Notes: generated from the sequence alone by a model not told the origin. Shown: positions 9,187 through 17,258, counted from the first letter of the stretch. The stretch is DNA of 64,000 bases from Prevotellamassilia timonensis (GCF_900106785.1 NZ_LT629844.1:629109-693108), one strand, 5' to 3'. A program made the numbers and translations.

Positions 9187-10103
9187 CGGTCAGTTTCAAT
9201 TACGGGATTTTGCTTAATCAGTCGTTTGTCGTGCTGCATGGCTTCTACCACCTTATGCACCCACTGCAGGTTGTGGGTGAGGGGCGTGTGTTGCAGGGTC
9301 TGGCTAATGTAGAACGATAGCGGACCATAGTATTGCCCTTGTTCGTAAATCTCGGTGTTGGTTTGGTAGGCACGGCATAACTCTATGTAGCACACACCAG
9401 CCATTCGGGGTGAGGCTTTAACCGTGAAGTGGCCGCGGCGGTCGATGCGTGGTATGTATGTGCGGCCGTTGGGCGAGAACCCTACGTTGGTGCCACGCGC
9501 ACAGGCGGCGGAGTCGGTTTCGCTTTCGTCGCGACTGGCTCCTCCCATGTGGCAGGCATCGAGCACCACGTATACAAAGCCACGGGGGCCAACCGTGGTG
9601 CGCAGACTGTTGATGTAGCGCTCGAGTTCGTCGTCAATGATGTGGCATCGTCCGGTGTATGTACGGCTGTAGCATTTCTTCGCATCGTAGGGTACAATGG
9701 CTTCGTCCCAACCATCGGCTTCATCGCCCGAGAGGTCCTCAAATGGTTGGCCGTGTCCTGAAAAGTGTATAACTACCATGTCGCCTTTGGCTGCTTGCTG
9801 GCAGAGTCGCTTGAGTGCGCGTCTTATGTGTGAGGCGGTGGCTTGGGCATTGGTAAGGGTGGTGATGCGGAAACCTTGCTTTTGCAGTGTGCCTCGTAGC
9901 AGACGCACATCGTTGCTGCCATGGATATTGGTCCAGGTGCATGGATTGCTTTTCGTTGTCTGTGGGTAGTGGGAGATGCCGATGAGCAAAGCCCGTTTCT
10001 TGGCCATTGACGCCAGTGGCCATGAAAGGCAAAGAACTGATAGTATGACGAAGAGGATTGTGCAGACTCTTCTTACACAGTAAGTGGCTTTGGCTATATT
10101 CAT
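9183..10103 (-). CDS. Caspase-like (peptidase C14 / metacaspase) protein with N-terminal export signal
   Basis: This 306-residue protein begins with a hydrophobic export signal or anchor (residues 13-33, VCTILFVILSVLCLSWPLA), then a caspase p20-like domain. It carries the ALLIGISHYP strand, a GSNDV motif (about 62-66), the catalytic His in HFSGHGQ (His117) and the catalytic Cys in VVLDACHMGG (Cys184). An acidic SGDEADGWDEAI loop lies between them. Both catalytic residues are present, so an active enzyme is expected. It is the first gene of the operon and overlaps the sigma-factor start. Export of both this peptidase and the TPR-CHAT protein is unusual for a cytoplasmic death effector and suggests a periplasmic role. 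Confidence 0.9.
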   Translation of the reverse strand: MNIAKATYCVRRVCTILFVILSVLCLSWPLASMAKKRALLIGISHYPQTTKSNPCTWTNIHGSNDVRLLRGTLQKQGFRITTLTNAQATASHIRRALKRLCQQAAKGDMVVIHFSGHGQPFEDLSGDEADGWDEAIVPYDAKKCYSRTYTGRCHIIDDELERYINSLRTTVGPRGFVYVVLDACHMGGASRDESETDSAACARGTNVGFSPNGRTYIPRIDRRGHFTVKASPRMAGVCYIELCRAYQTNTEIYEQGQYYGPLSFYISQTLQHTPLTHNLQWVHKVVEAMQHDKRLIKQNPVIETDR

Positions 10104-10180
10104 ATATATATTGTTAGTAGTATTGAAGTTGTATCGGAGCGCGTCGGCCGAATGGGTTGACAGAAACCCGCGAGTGGGGT

Positions 10181-10194
10181 AACGTAGATACGTT
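10181..10194. promoter_or_regulatory. Perfect palindrome upstream of the caspase-ECF operon
   Basis: AACGTA-GA-TACGTT lies about 80 bp before the caspase start codon. It is the only clear dyad in the leader. It could be an operator or part of an ECF-controlled promoter; nothing in the sequence decides this. Confidence 0.3.
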
Positions 10195-10258
10195 GTTGCT
10201 TACATATTGTTGTGGCATAATATTTTGTAAGGCAAAAGGTGGGCTTGTGTGACTATTT

Positions 10259-10346
10259 GTTATCCCGCAATCCGTTATCTCGCTATTCCACTATCCCGTT
10301 ATTCCACTATCCCGTTATTCCGCTATTCCGCTATCCCGTTATTTCT
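10259..10346. repeat. Short imperfect tandem repeat (CTATCCCGTTATTCCA-like)
   Basis: Units of 8 bp of the form TATCCCGT, TATTCCAC and TATTCCGC alternate about ten times. The open frame across them is an artefact of the repeat. It lies in the 538-bp gap between the caspase operon and holA, which also holds a partial family B repeat and a promoter. Confidence 0.7.
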
Positions 10347-10462
10347 ACAGACTGTCAACGAATAGTTGATAGAGTGCTCTTCTTATATGTGGGGACGGCG
10401 ATTGCTAATTTCGGCATTTCTTGAGATATGGGCAAGTGTTTGTGCTAAAATAGAGGGCAGAG

Positions 10463-10522
10463 TTGGTTGACAGATTTGCTGACAAGTTAACGGACTGACG
10501 GGGTAACTAATTCCGTCAACGG
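10463..10522. repeat. Family B GTTAAC-rich repeat, partial copy
   Basis: It contains TTGACAGATTTGCTGACAAG, TTAACGG and AATTCCGTCAACGGG, matching the right part of the family B consensus seen complete near 47200 and 42430. Confidence 0.55.
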
Positions 10523-10546
10523 GTTAGCTAAGAGCAAAATATTACT

Positions 10547-10554
10547 TACCTTTG
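10547..10554 (+). promoter_or_regulatory. Minus-7 element upstream of holA
   Basis: TACCTTTG matches the TANNTTTG Bacteroidetes minus-7 box. No clear TTG sits at the ideal distance. It is about 90 bp before the holA start. Confidence 0.45.
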
Positions 10555-10584
10555 TGTGCTCCAATATGGGGCAGAAAAGTCGAT

Positions 10585-10638
10585 TCGATGTGAAAATGAC
10601 ACTTACTGATTGTATAAAATAACTTTGAACACATACTT
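10585..10638. repeat. Family D repeat, right end only (also found between ilvB and ilvN)
   Basis: GTGAAAATGACACTTACTG, ATTGTATAAAATAACTTTG and AACACATACTT follow one another here. They match 23605-23656 with only a few changes. The match ends just before the holA start codon. Confidence 0.65.
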
Positions 10639-10641
10639 AAA

Positions 10642-11688
10642 ATGGCTGGAGGATACACCGGATTTAAGAAGAAGGCAACAGGCCCGACCTACGAGCAAAT
10701 TGTGCGCGATGTGCAGGCAGGCAACCTTAAACCCATTTATTACTTGATGGGACAGGAGAGCTATTACATTGACCATGTGGCAGACTTCATAGTTAATGCT
10801 GTGCTGAAACCTGAAGAGCGTGATTTCAACTTGATGACTTTCTTCGGGGCTGAGGCTGATATTGATAATATCATTACCGCAGCACAGGCATTTCCCATGG
10901 CGGCGCAGCATCTCGTGATAGTGGTGAAGGAGGCGCAAAACTTGAAGCATATTGAGCATTTGGAGTATTATTTGCGCAAAATTCAACCCAGTACGATACT
11001 CGTATTTTGTCATAAAAATGGAACGCTCGACCGCCGTACCAAGGTGGCAACCCTTATAAATAAAGAGGGTGTGCTGTTTGAATCGGCCAAACTGCGCGAC
11101 GCACAGTTGCCGCCATTTGTTCGTGCGTATTTGCAGCGTAAAAGGGTGGTGCCACAGGCGGGGGTTCCCGAGCTGATGAGCGAGTATGTGGGGGCTGATC
11201 TTAACCGCATGGCTTCGGAGCTTGACAAACTGGTGTTGTCGCTGCCCGAGGGCGAAAAGCAGATAAGCATAGAATTGGTGCAGAGGCATATCGGCATATC
11301 TAAGAATTATAACATCTTTGAACTGCAGGACGCCATAGGCTGCAAGGACGTGCTAAAGGTGAATAGAATTGTGAAATATTTTGACGAAAATGAGAAAGAT
11401 AATCCCATTCAACGCACACTGGCTTCGCTGTTCAAATATTTTGCAAATTTGATGGTGGCCTTTTATGCTCCAACCAAAACGAAGCAAGGTATTGCCACTT
11501 GGCTTGGCTTGACCGAGTGGCAGGTTGAGAAAAATGTGTTGCCTGCCATGCGTAGCTATTCGGGAGTGAAGGTGATGCAAATCCTGGCCGAAATACGACG
11601 GACTGATGCGCGGTCGAAAGGGGCAGAAGGATCGCATACGTCGAATGGTGACTTGATGAAGGAGTTAATATATTTTATACTACACTAA
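10642..11688 (+). CDS. holA: DNA polymerase III subunit delta
   Basis: This 348-residue protein matches the clamp-loader delta subunit, which opens the beta sliding clamp for loading at primer ends. Seen are the N-terminal PIYYLMGQESYYIDHVAD (the family pattern PvYlLhGeE), a MTFFGAEAD strand, an LVIVVKEAQNL strand and a VFCHKNGTLDRRTK segment. The C-terminal collar includes NYNIFELQDAIGCKD and ELIYFILH. The length suits the Bacteroidetes form. It is monocistronic, with a terminator 30 bp downstream. A repeat remnant abuts its start. Confidence 0.92.
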   Translation: MAGGYTGFKKKATGPTYEQIVRDVQAGNLKPIYYLMGQESYYIDHVADFIVNAVLKPEERDFNLMTFFGAEADIDNIITAAQAFPMAAQHLVIVVKEAQNLKHIEHLEYYLRKIQPSTILVFCHKNGTLDRRTKVATLINKEGVLFESAKLRDAQLPPFVRAYLQRKRVVPQAGVPELMSEYVGADLNRMASELDKLVLSLPEGEKQISIELVQRHIGISKNYNIFELQDAIGCKDVLKVNRIVKYFDENEKDNPIQRTLASLFKYFANLMVAFYAPTKTKQGIATWLGLTEWQVEKNVLPAMRSYSGVKVMQILAEIRRTDARSKGAEGSHTSNGDLMKELIYFILH

Positions 11689-11718
11689 CAAGCAGTAGTT
11701 CTTGAAATGAAAGCTTGT

Positions 11719-11766
11719 CAGGGCGGCAGTTGTGGAATTAAATGTTCCATGGCTGCCGCCCTGTTT
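11719..11766 (+). terminator. Rho-independent terminator of holA
   Basis: CAGGGCGGCAG and CTGCCGCCCTG form an 11-bp GC-rich stem followed by TTTTG. Confidence 0.8.
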
Positions 11767-11769
11767 TGT

Positions 11770-12916
11770 ATGTATGCAGCAGGGGGTAGGGTAGGCTCGT
11801 GTTTGCTAAAGTGTGGGCATGTGTGCTTGGCGGTAAGGGAAGAGGGGAGGGGACTTCTATAAGTATGGGAGATTTTTCTTGTCAGTAGGGCCTCGGGGGC
11901 AGCTGGAAACATGAGATGTTGGAATGAGTCCTATAATTGTTCTGTTTTTCAATATGCCTGATTTTCCAGATTGCGCCCGATTTGCGCACGTGGTGTAGAG
12001 TGGGCTATGGTGATGGTGCTTTTCAATATTTTTGAAGGAGTATAATCAGGTTCTGCGCACCAGAAAAACAAATACCCAACTATGCCAAATTGGGCGTTCA
12101 AACGGCCTGTTAATGGCATGGCGTGCGGGCGTGTTGCGTAGAAAATGTAAATTTTGACCATTTGAGCGAAAGAAAAGGCTTGTTTGGCGCTCAAAAAACG
12201 CACTAATAGCGCAATTTGTAATATGTGTATAGCAATATGTGTTATCTGTAAATCTAAATGGAATGATGCGTTGTGTAGACAAAAATACGCGTAACTCATT
12301 GTAAATCAAGTGTTTGTGTTGAAATTAACTCGCTGTGGTTGCGTCAAAACTGCGAAAATGGCCATTGGTGCAGATATGGAAATATGGTGGATTTCTCGGC
12401 TTTGTTCGTGCTCGATAATTTACATTAAACCAAAATTAGTATTTATCGGTGTAGATATAATTTGTAAACATTCGTAATGTAAACCGCAAAGCAAAATATT
12501 TAGTTTTGTAAGTGTGTTCGATTTTTCGTTTGTTACAATCATAAATATATACGTCTATAAACATTGGAATGTAAAGTGGTTTTGTAGATTTATAAAAATG
12601 CAAGTCTTTACTCTAAGTGTAACTTGTTGAAAACCAATAAAAACACGCGTATGCTTTCGAAATGCTTGATTAAATAGAAGTGATTTGTTGCATGTATAGT
12701 ATATAGCCAGCTGTATTGGGGGTATGTCTGTGTGAAATCTGTTGTAAGTCAATAAGTTAAGAAAAAATGCGATATAATTACTTTAGCTTGCTAAATAGTG
12801 CGTGGTGTGTTCTTGATATTACAATGTAAAACGCAATATTAAGGTGTAAATTTGTAGATATAGTAACGTGAATAAAGAATTATGTAATGTAAATTGACGA
12901 TTGTGCACCAGATCTA
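11770..12916. other. AT-rich gene-free region with iterated AATGTAAA motifs
   Basis: No frame here has a recognisable product. AATGTAAA or its complement recurs near 12419, 12476, 12568, 12823 and 12886. A sequence resembling one family C arm (GTGTAGACAAAAA then GTAACTCATTGTAAATCA) lies at about 12271-12308. The rest shows nothing I can support. Confidence 0.5.
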
Positions 12917-12947
12917 TTGCTTAATTGACCCTTATTTTTTATCTTTG
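12917..12947 (+). promoter_or_regulatory. Bacteroidetes-type promoter for a leader or noncoding RNA
   Basis: TTG (12917) - N20 - TATCTTTG (12940-12947) fits the consensus well. It lies about 330 bp before the next start codon, so the transcript begins with a long untranslated segment. Confidence 0.6.
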
Positions 12948-12953
12948 TAAATG

Positions 12954-13251
12954 AATTAGTTGAAGCGAGTGTGATGCCAACGCTTCTGCACACCATGTTA
13001 GATAAGCCATTTTGGGCCTCAAGGCTTGATGGCGGGTGCCGATTTGTTAAGTACGAATTTTGGACTACATGTTAGCTTACTGAGTCATTGTACTTGTGCC
13101 TCCTCCTTCACCTGGCTTTGAGTCCTTGCTCGGAGGTGTGTCTTGCAGCGCATAAAAAATGTGGTGCAATATTGTTCAATTTTTCAGACACCGAAATGGT
13201 TAATTGTGCAGCTAAAGTCTAAAACTTCGAGGTAGATAAGCCGGGACCTCG
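12954..13251 (+). ncRNA. Candidate structured RNA or long 5' leader upstream of the XRE regulator
   Basis: About 300 nt without an open frame follow a good promoter. Several helices can be drawn: GAAGCG with CGCTTC near 12963; GCCAT...GCC-TCAA-GGC...ATGGC near 13006-13033; CCTCC with GGAGG near 13100-13136; and a possible closing stem of CTGC/ACACC (12986) with GGTGT/GCAG (13134-13148). A last hairpin CGAGGT/ACCTCG (13228-13251) sits just before the gene. The motif GTAGATAAGCC or TTAGATAAGCC appears twice (12999, 13232). I cannot assign a class; a 6S-type RNA is one possibility. Confidence 0.35.
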
Positions 13252-13281
13252 CTCCATGTAACGATTAAACACATTATATAT

Positions 13282-13845
13282 ATGAACGAAACAATGATTG
13301 AACGCATAAGATCTATTATGGATTATGCCAAATTGTCGCAACAGGATTTTGCCGCTCGGCTTGGTATTTCACCTGCATCATTGTCAAGCATACTGACAGG
13401 GCGCACCAATCCAACGAACAAACACGTAATGGGAGTGCATGTAGCATTCCCCGAAATAAATGTTAATTGGTTGATGTTTGGCGAGGGCGAGATGTTGGTA
13501 AATGGCGCCCCAAGTCATGCCCTATCTGGCGATGAGGATGGGGCATTGGGCACAGCGAGCGAAATTGTTCAGCTCGAGTCTGCTACCTCTAATGTCGAAG
13601 GGGTATCAAGTACTGATGCACCCTTTGCGATGGCTCCTGATGTGGTTGATGTGCATAATCGTGCCGCAGTAGAACCTCGTGCGGGTATCGTTTCTCCTCG
13701 TCGCGAGCAGCGCATCACTTCGCGCGGTAATGGCAATATGGCTACAATGGGCATAAATATTGACAAAGATGAGCGTAAAATAAAAGAGATACGTGTGTTT
13801 TACAGCAATGGTACTTATGAATCGTTTGTACCATCAAATAAATAA
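13282..13845 (+). CDS. XRE-family helix-turn-helix regulator
   Basis: This 187-residue protein has a Cro/CI-type HTH at about residues 5-65: IRSIMDYAKLSQQDFAARLG, then ISPASLSSILTGRTNPTNKH, then NVNWLMFGEGEML. The FGEGEM ending is a frequent pattern in Bacteroidetes XRE regulators. The C-terminal two thirds is acidic and low complexity except for a final KDERKIKEIRVFYSNGTYESF segment. The target genes are unknown. A peptidase gene follows 80 bp downstream on the same strand, so it may be autoregulatory or control its neighbours. Confidence 0.85.
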   Translation: MNETMIERIRSIMDYAKLSQQDFAARLGISPASLSSILTGRTNPTNKHVMGVHVAFPEINVNWLMFGEGEMLVNGAPSHALSGDEDGALGTASEIVQLESATSNVEGVSSTDAPFAMAPDVVDVHNRAAVEPRAGIVSPRREQRITSRGNGNMATMGINIDKDERKIKEIRVFYSNGTYESFVPSNK

Positions 13846-13923
13846 TGGATATGTGACCTGTTGGGTACTGCTTACGTGTGCGGAGAAATGTGTAGCGGTG
13901 TAAGGAATATGACAGGTGATATT

Positions 13924-14769
13924 ATGCAGAAAAGAAAGATGAACACCTATATACAAATGTGTCGTGCGTGTGGCTTTTTTACAGGTGCGTGTCTGCTTGC
14001 CACAGCCCTCTCGGCCATGGCGTGTAAACAAACAAATAAGTCTGGCGAGGAGACTTGTCGTGTTGCAAAAGTAATTGTTCGCACTCCGTGTGATTTGTCA
14101 ATAGAAAGTCATATAAAACTGTTGCGCCAATGGCGTGCTGGCTGCGAGGTAAGTGAGGCGGCAGTGCAGGCCTATGGTTTGCAGAAATGCTTTGAGGCGT
14201 GTGCAGTTGACAGCGTGGTGGCCAAGCGTATGTCGGGGTTGTCGTATAAGGCTGATTGCCCCATTCCATTGTCGAGTTTGCGCTACCTGCGTTTGTTGCA
14301 TTATAACGGCAATGGCAAGCCGCAAATTGGTGAAATGGTTTGCCATCAGTCTGTGGCAAATGATTTAGTTTCTATTTTCAAACAGTTGTATGAAGCGCAC
14401 TATCCTATAGAACGCATGGTGCTGATTGACAATTATGGAGCCGACGATGAGCGGTCTATGTCGGCCAACAATACGGCCTGCTTCAATTACCGTCGTGTGG
14501 CAGGCTCGTCAAAACTGTCAAACCATAGTTGGGGGCGAGCGGTCGATGTAAATCCGCTTTACAACCCATATGTGTGGCACCGTAAGGATGGCACCCTGGT
14601 GGTAAGTCCGGCTAAGGGACGGCCCTATGCCAACAGGCAGCGTAGTTTTAAGTATAAGATAACGACCGATGACCTATGTTGTCGTTTGTTCCGTCAGCAT
14701 GGCTTTGTATGGGGTGGCGCATGGAAGCACCGCAAAGATTTTCAGCATTTTGAAAAACGTGTTCAATGA
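13924..14769 (+). CDS. M15-family-like D-Ala-D-Ala carboxypeptidase (exported lipoprotein)
   Basis: This protein of about 281 residues has an N-terminal hydrophobic segment ending LSAMACKQ, a plausible lipobox. Its C-terminal half carries the M15 peptidase zinc-site signature SNHSWGRAVDVNPLYNPYV, with His and Asp ligands, and the distal FVWGGAWKHRKDFQHFE supplying the last His. Enzymes of this type trim peptidoglycan stem peptides in the periplasm. The start is uncertain: in-frame ATG codons lie at 13909, 13924 and 13939, and 13924 is a compromise giving a basic N-region. Its stop overlaps the start of the next gene (ATGA), indicating translational coupling. Confidence 0.82.
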   Translation: MQKRKMNTYIQMCRACGFFTGACLLATALSAMACKQTNKSGEETCRVAKVIVRTPCDLSIESHIKLLRQWRAGCEVSEAAVQAYGLQKCFEACAVDSVVAKRMSGLSYKADCPIPLSSLRYLRLLHYNGNGKPQIGEMVCHQSVANDLVSIFKQLYEAHYPIERMVLIDNYGADDERSMSANNTACFNYRRVAGSSKLSNHSWGRAVDVNPLYNPYVWHRKDGTLVVSPAKGRPYANRQRSFKYKITTDDLCCRLFRQHGFVWGGAWKHRKDFQHFEKRVQ

Positions 14770-15284
14770 AAAGTGCAGCGCAAATATTTACGCAGCCGTA
14801 TCATTCGCCATGTGGTGAGATGGTACTTGGCGATTATGCAGGCAAGTTATGCTTGTGCGATTGGGCTAATGGCAAGCATCGTCGGCGTAACGACCAGCGC
14901 ATACAGCACTTTTTTAATGCACGTTATGTTTGTGGAAGCACCCCGTTGCTTCAAGCAACAGCCAAAGAGCTTGACGCCTGGTTTGCGGGTGCCCTTGTAC
15001 AGTTTAATTTGCCTTTGGCCATGGCCGGCACACCATTTCAGCAACGTGTGTGGAACGCGCTGCTTGCCACTCCGTATGGTCAGACCACCTCATATACAGA
15101 TGTGGCGCGTGCAGCGGGTTGCTCCAATGGCGTGCGTGCAGTAGCACAGGCCATTGGAGCTAATTCCATTTGTATTATAGTGCCGTGTCATCGTGTTATT
15201 GGATTGGACGGCACGCTGACGGGATTTGCTGCAGGGGTTAGTACAAAACGTTTCCTCTTACGCATTGAAGGTGTTGATGTGTAG
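14766..15284 (+). CDS. ogt: Methylated-DNA-[protein]-cysteine S-methyltransferase
   Basis: This 172-residue protein matches O6-alkylguanine-DNA alkyltransferases, which transfer alkyl groups from damaged guanine to their own cysteine. Seen are FQQRVWNALLATPYGQTTSY, VARAAGCSNGVRAVAQAIG (DNA-binding helix with Arg finger) and the active-site IIVPCHRVIG (Cys141). The C-terminus reads LTGFAAGVSTKRFLL. The N-terminal domain is short, as in Ogt rather than Ada. It overlaps the preceding peptidase gene by 4 bp. The symbol reflects the family, not a proven orthologue. Confidence 0.9.
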   Translation: MKSAAQIFTQPYHSPCGEMVLGDYAGKLCLCDWANGKHRRRNDQRIQHFFNARYVCGSTPLLQATAKELDAWFAGALVQFNLPLAMAGTPFQQRVWNALLATPYGQTTSYTDVARAAGCSNGVRAVAQAIGANSICIIVPCHRVIGLDGTLTGFAAGVSTKRFLLRIEGVDV

Positions 15285-15326
15285 TTGTTGCTTTTATAAT
15301 TCGTGTGCTAATCGTCTGCTACGTAT

Positions 15327-15506
15327 TCAGCCATGGTCTGTTGTATTGTTGGCGTAGGCTTGCAGTGCCTTTCCGTCGCCGCGCTCAAAGGCATCTTGCC
15401 GCTTGAGGCGTGCCTGCTCCAGCCGGCGGTTGATGTCGTCGAGCTTGCGTTGTGACTGCTCCGAGTTGATGGTGAGGGTTATGGTTTTAATGTCGTTGTT
15501 ATTCAT
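15327..15506 (-). pseudogene. Truncated phage tail tape-measure protein (N-terminus only)
   Basis: This 59-codon frame begins MNNNDIKTITLTINSEQSQ and continues KLDDINRRLEQARLKRQDAF. In Bacteroidetes prophages the start of tape-measure proteins has this form (a TLTINSEQ strand followed by a heptad-rich coiled coil). Full proteins exceed several hundred residues, so this is a fragment ending at an early stop. Further phage-like scraps follow within 600 bp. Confidence 0.5.
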
Positions 15507-15586
15507 AAAAAAAGCGTGTTACTTTTGGTGTGTGATGATCCAAAAGTAACACGGCTTAACCGGGTGTTAAAAGACACGCAGGGCGG

Positions 15587-15841
15587 TTAGAGGTGCTTGT
15601 CTATGTAGGCTTTCCTTTTTCTGTAATTGGCGCGGCCGGGGTATTTGGCAATGGCTTGGCTTTCAATGCTCCTATATAGTCGTTTGCTCTCCTTCCTTTG
15701 CTTTTTCTCCATTCGGTAGTTCTCCAAAAACTCTTTTTGCTCCTCGGGAGTCTGGCTGAGGGCTTTGACTATACCTGTGATGATGGCGCAGAGAAAGAAC
15801 AAGACTATAGCTGATAATATTATGACAAAGAGTGTGAGCAT
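15587..15841 (-). CDS. Small membrane protein of unknown function, in the prophage-remnant region
   Basis: This 84-residue protein has one N-terminal membrane segment (LFVIILSAIVLFFLCAIITGI) and a basic, helical cytoplasmic tail rich in Lys, Arg and Glu. It sits between two phage-like gene fragments on the same strand, so it may be a leftover phage gene. I do not recognise a family. Confidence 0.5.
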   Translation of the reverse strand: MLTLFVIILSAIVLFFLCAIITGIVKALSQTPEEQKEFLENYRMEKKQRKESKRLYRSIESQAIAKYPGRANYRKRKAYIDKHL

Positions 15842-15886
15842 ACTGCGTAGTGTGTATATATTCTTTTTGCAAAGATATGGCTTTAA

Positions 15887-16057
15887 TCACTTCCGCGCAA
15901 CAAACTGGGGGCTTAAAGTGCCCAAGGGCCACCCCCTCTCGCGCTCCGTCAGCGTGTCGAAGGCACCGCTGAACTCGTCGCCCATGATGCGCGCCATGTG
16001 GTCTTTCAGCACCTCGATGCTGATGTACCACGACTTGTTGAACCACGGCCTGCGCTT
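15887..16057 (-). pseudogene. C-terminal fragment of a probable phage protein
   Basis: An open stretch of 56 codons without a start codon reads PWFNKSWYISIEVLKDHMA, then RIMGDEFSGAFDTLTERERG, and ends at a TGA. It is well-formed coding sequence cut off at its 5' side by an in-frame stop and a hairpin. I associate it with the neighbouring tape-measure fragment as prophage debris, but its exact family is not clear. Confidence 0.4.
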
Positions 16058-16064
16058 TCATGAA

Positions 16065-16105
16065 AATAGCCCCTGGGGGTTGTGTTAAAACTCCCAGGGG
16101 CTATT
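16065..16105. terminator. Hairpin at the edge of the prophage remnant
   Basis: AATAGCCCCTGGG and CCCAGGGGCTATT form a 13-bp perfect stem with a 15-nt loop. Confidence 0.6.
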
Positions 16106-16189
16106 GTGGGTTCAGCAGCCAAATAGTAGAAACAGTAATTGTATTTAGTTATCTATGCTGCGCAAGGTTCCGACAGCAGATTAGGGTGT

Positions 16190-17155
16190 TTAATTTCCTA
16201 TCAGACTTTCAACTTCGTTTGTGGTTAATCCGGTAGCAATTGCTATGGTATTGGTGTCTGCACCAATAGCTAAAAGTCTTTTTGCTGTTTCAATCTTTTC
16301 CTTTTGTGCGCCTTCAGATCTACCTTCAGCTCTACCTTCAGCTCTACCTTCAGCTCTACCTTCAGCTCTACCTTCGGCTATACCTTGTGCTCTGCCTTGT
16401 GCTCTACCTTCGGCTATACCTTGTGCTCTGCCTTCCGCCAGCCCGTCTAATTTAGCACCTTCAAGCACTGATAGTGTATCGCGGTATTTTCTCAATCCCA
16501 CGTCATATTTCATACGCTCTTGTCTTGAAAGAGAAGCAACGTCGGCAATTTGCTCCAGTTTTTTGAACACGGCGCTTTTTGCAGCCCATGGCAATCTTGT
16601 TAATGTCTCCATGTTTTTCAGAACGTAAATCCATTTATCAAAGTTTGTTTCACACTCATTTGCCTCCATCTTGAATAAAGGCAACTGCATAAATGTCATT
16701 CTAATTTTGTCTGAGAAGATTTCATTGCTTTTTAAGTCAGTCAGTCCCACATCGGTTCTGAACTCCTTCTTAAAATCCATCGGACAGAAATTCAAGAAAG
16801 CAACAAGATACACAGCATCTATATTGTATTTCCAATCAGCCCCTTTTTCGCCTTGCCTTGCAATGGCTTCGGAGACATAATATATGCTCCGGTTTTTGAA
16901 ATAAGGCTGAGACTTGTTCTGCATTTCGACAATGATATTCTCATTCTTGTCGGTTTCGCAATATATGTCGTATATGAGCGATCGGTCATCTTCAAATAGG
17001 GCCGGTTGCTCCTTGTCAAGGAATGTGATGCTTGTGATGTGTTCCTTGCCGAGCAGCAGGCTGTTCAGAAAATCAATAATCAGAGGTTTGGATACCTCTT
17101 GTCCGAAGATTCTCTTGAAACCGATATCAGTGAAGGGGTTGATGAATCTTGCCAT
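16190..17155 (-). CDS. Rpn-family recombination-promoting nuclease / PD-(D/E)XK putative transposase
   Basis: This 321-residue protein starts MARFINPFTDIGFKRIFGQE, the hallmark of Rpn (PDDEXK_2, transposase_31-like) proteins. The nuclease core is visible as LIYDIYCE followed by IIVEMQNKSQPYF, giving the D...E-x-Q pattern. Residues about 238-283 are a tandem array of EGRA, EGRAQG and GIAEGRAQ units encoded by 12-nt repeats, then a C-terminal helix-turn-helix-like tail (LAIGADTNTIAIATGLTTNE). Rpn proteins promote RecA-independent recombination and some act in phage defence. It stands alone with its own minus-7 box (TACCTTTG on the minus strand at 17182-17189). Confidence 0.9.
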   Translation of the reverse strand: MARFINPFTDIGFKRIFGQEVSKPLIIDFLNSLLLGKEHITSITFLDKEQPALFEDDRSLIYDIYCETDKNENIIVEMQNKSQPYFKNRSIYYVSEAIARQGEKGADWKYNIDAVYLVAFLNFCPMDFKKEFRTDVGLTDLKSNEIFSDKIRMTFMQLPLFKMEANECETNFDKWIYVLKNMETLTRLPWAAKSAVFKKLEQIADVASLSRQERMKYDVGLRKYRDTLSVLEGAKLDGLAEGRAQGIAEGRAQGRAQGIAEGRAEGRAEGRAEGRAEGRSEGAQKEKIETAKRLLAIGADTNTIAIATGLTTNEVESLIGN

Positions 17156-17258
17156 AAGTATTTCCTTGTATATTATATTTGCAAAGGTAATGTTTTTTCT
17201 TAATATTCTTTGTATAGGGGAGCAAGATGTAGCGGGCGACCAATGTCCTTAATCGCGT

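Noticed and set aside
10239-10424. Open frame across the TATCCCG repeats upstream of holA
   Set aside because: The predicted peptide only reflects an 8-bp tandem repeat and lacks a family-like sequence.
16221-16628. Plus-strand frame rich in PSAL repeats
   Set aside because: It is the antisense of the EGRA-encoding 12-nt repeats of the Rpn gene.
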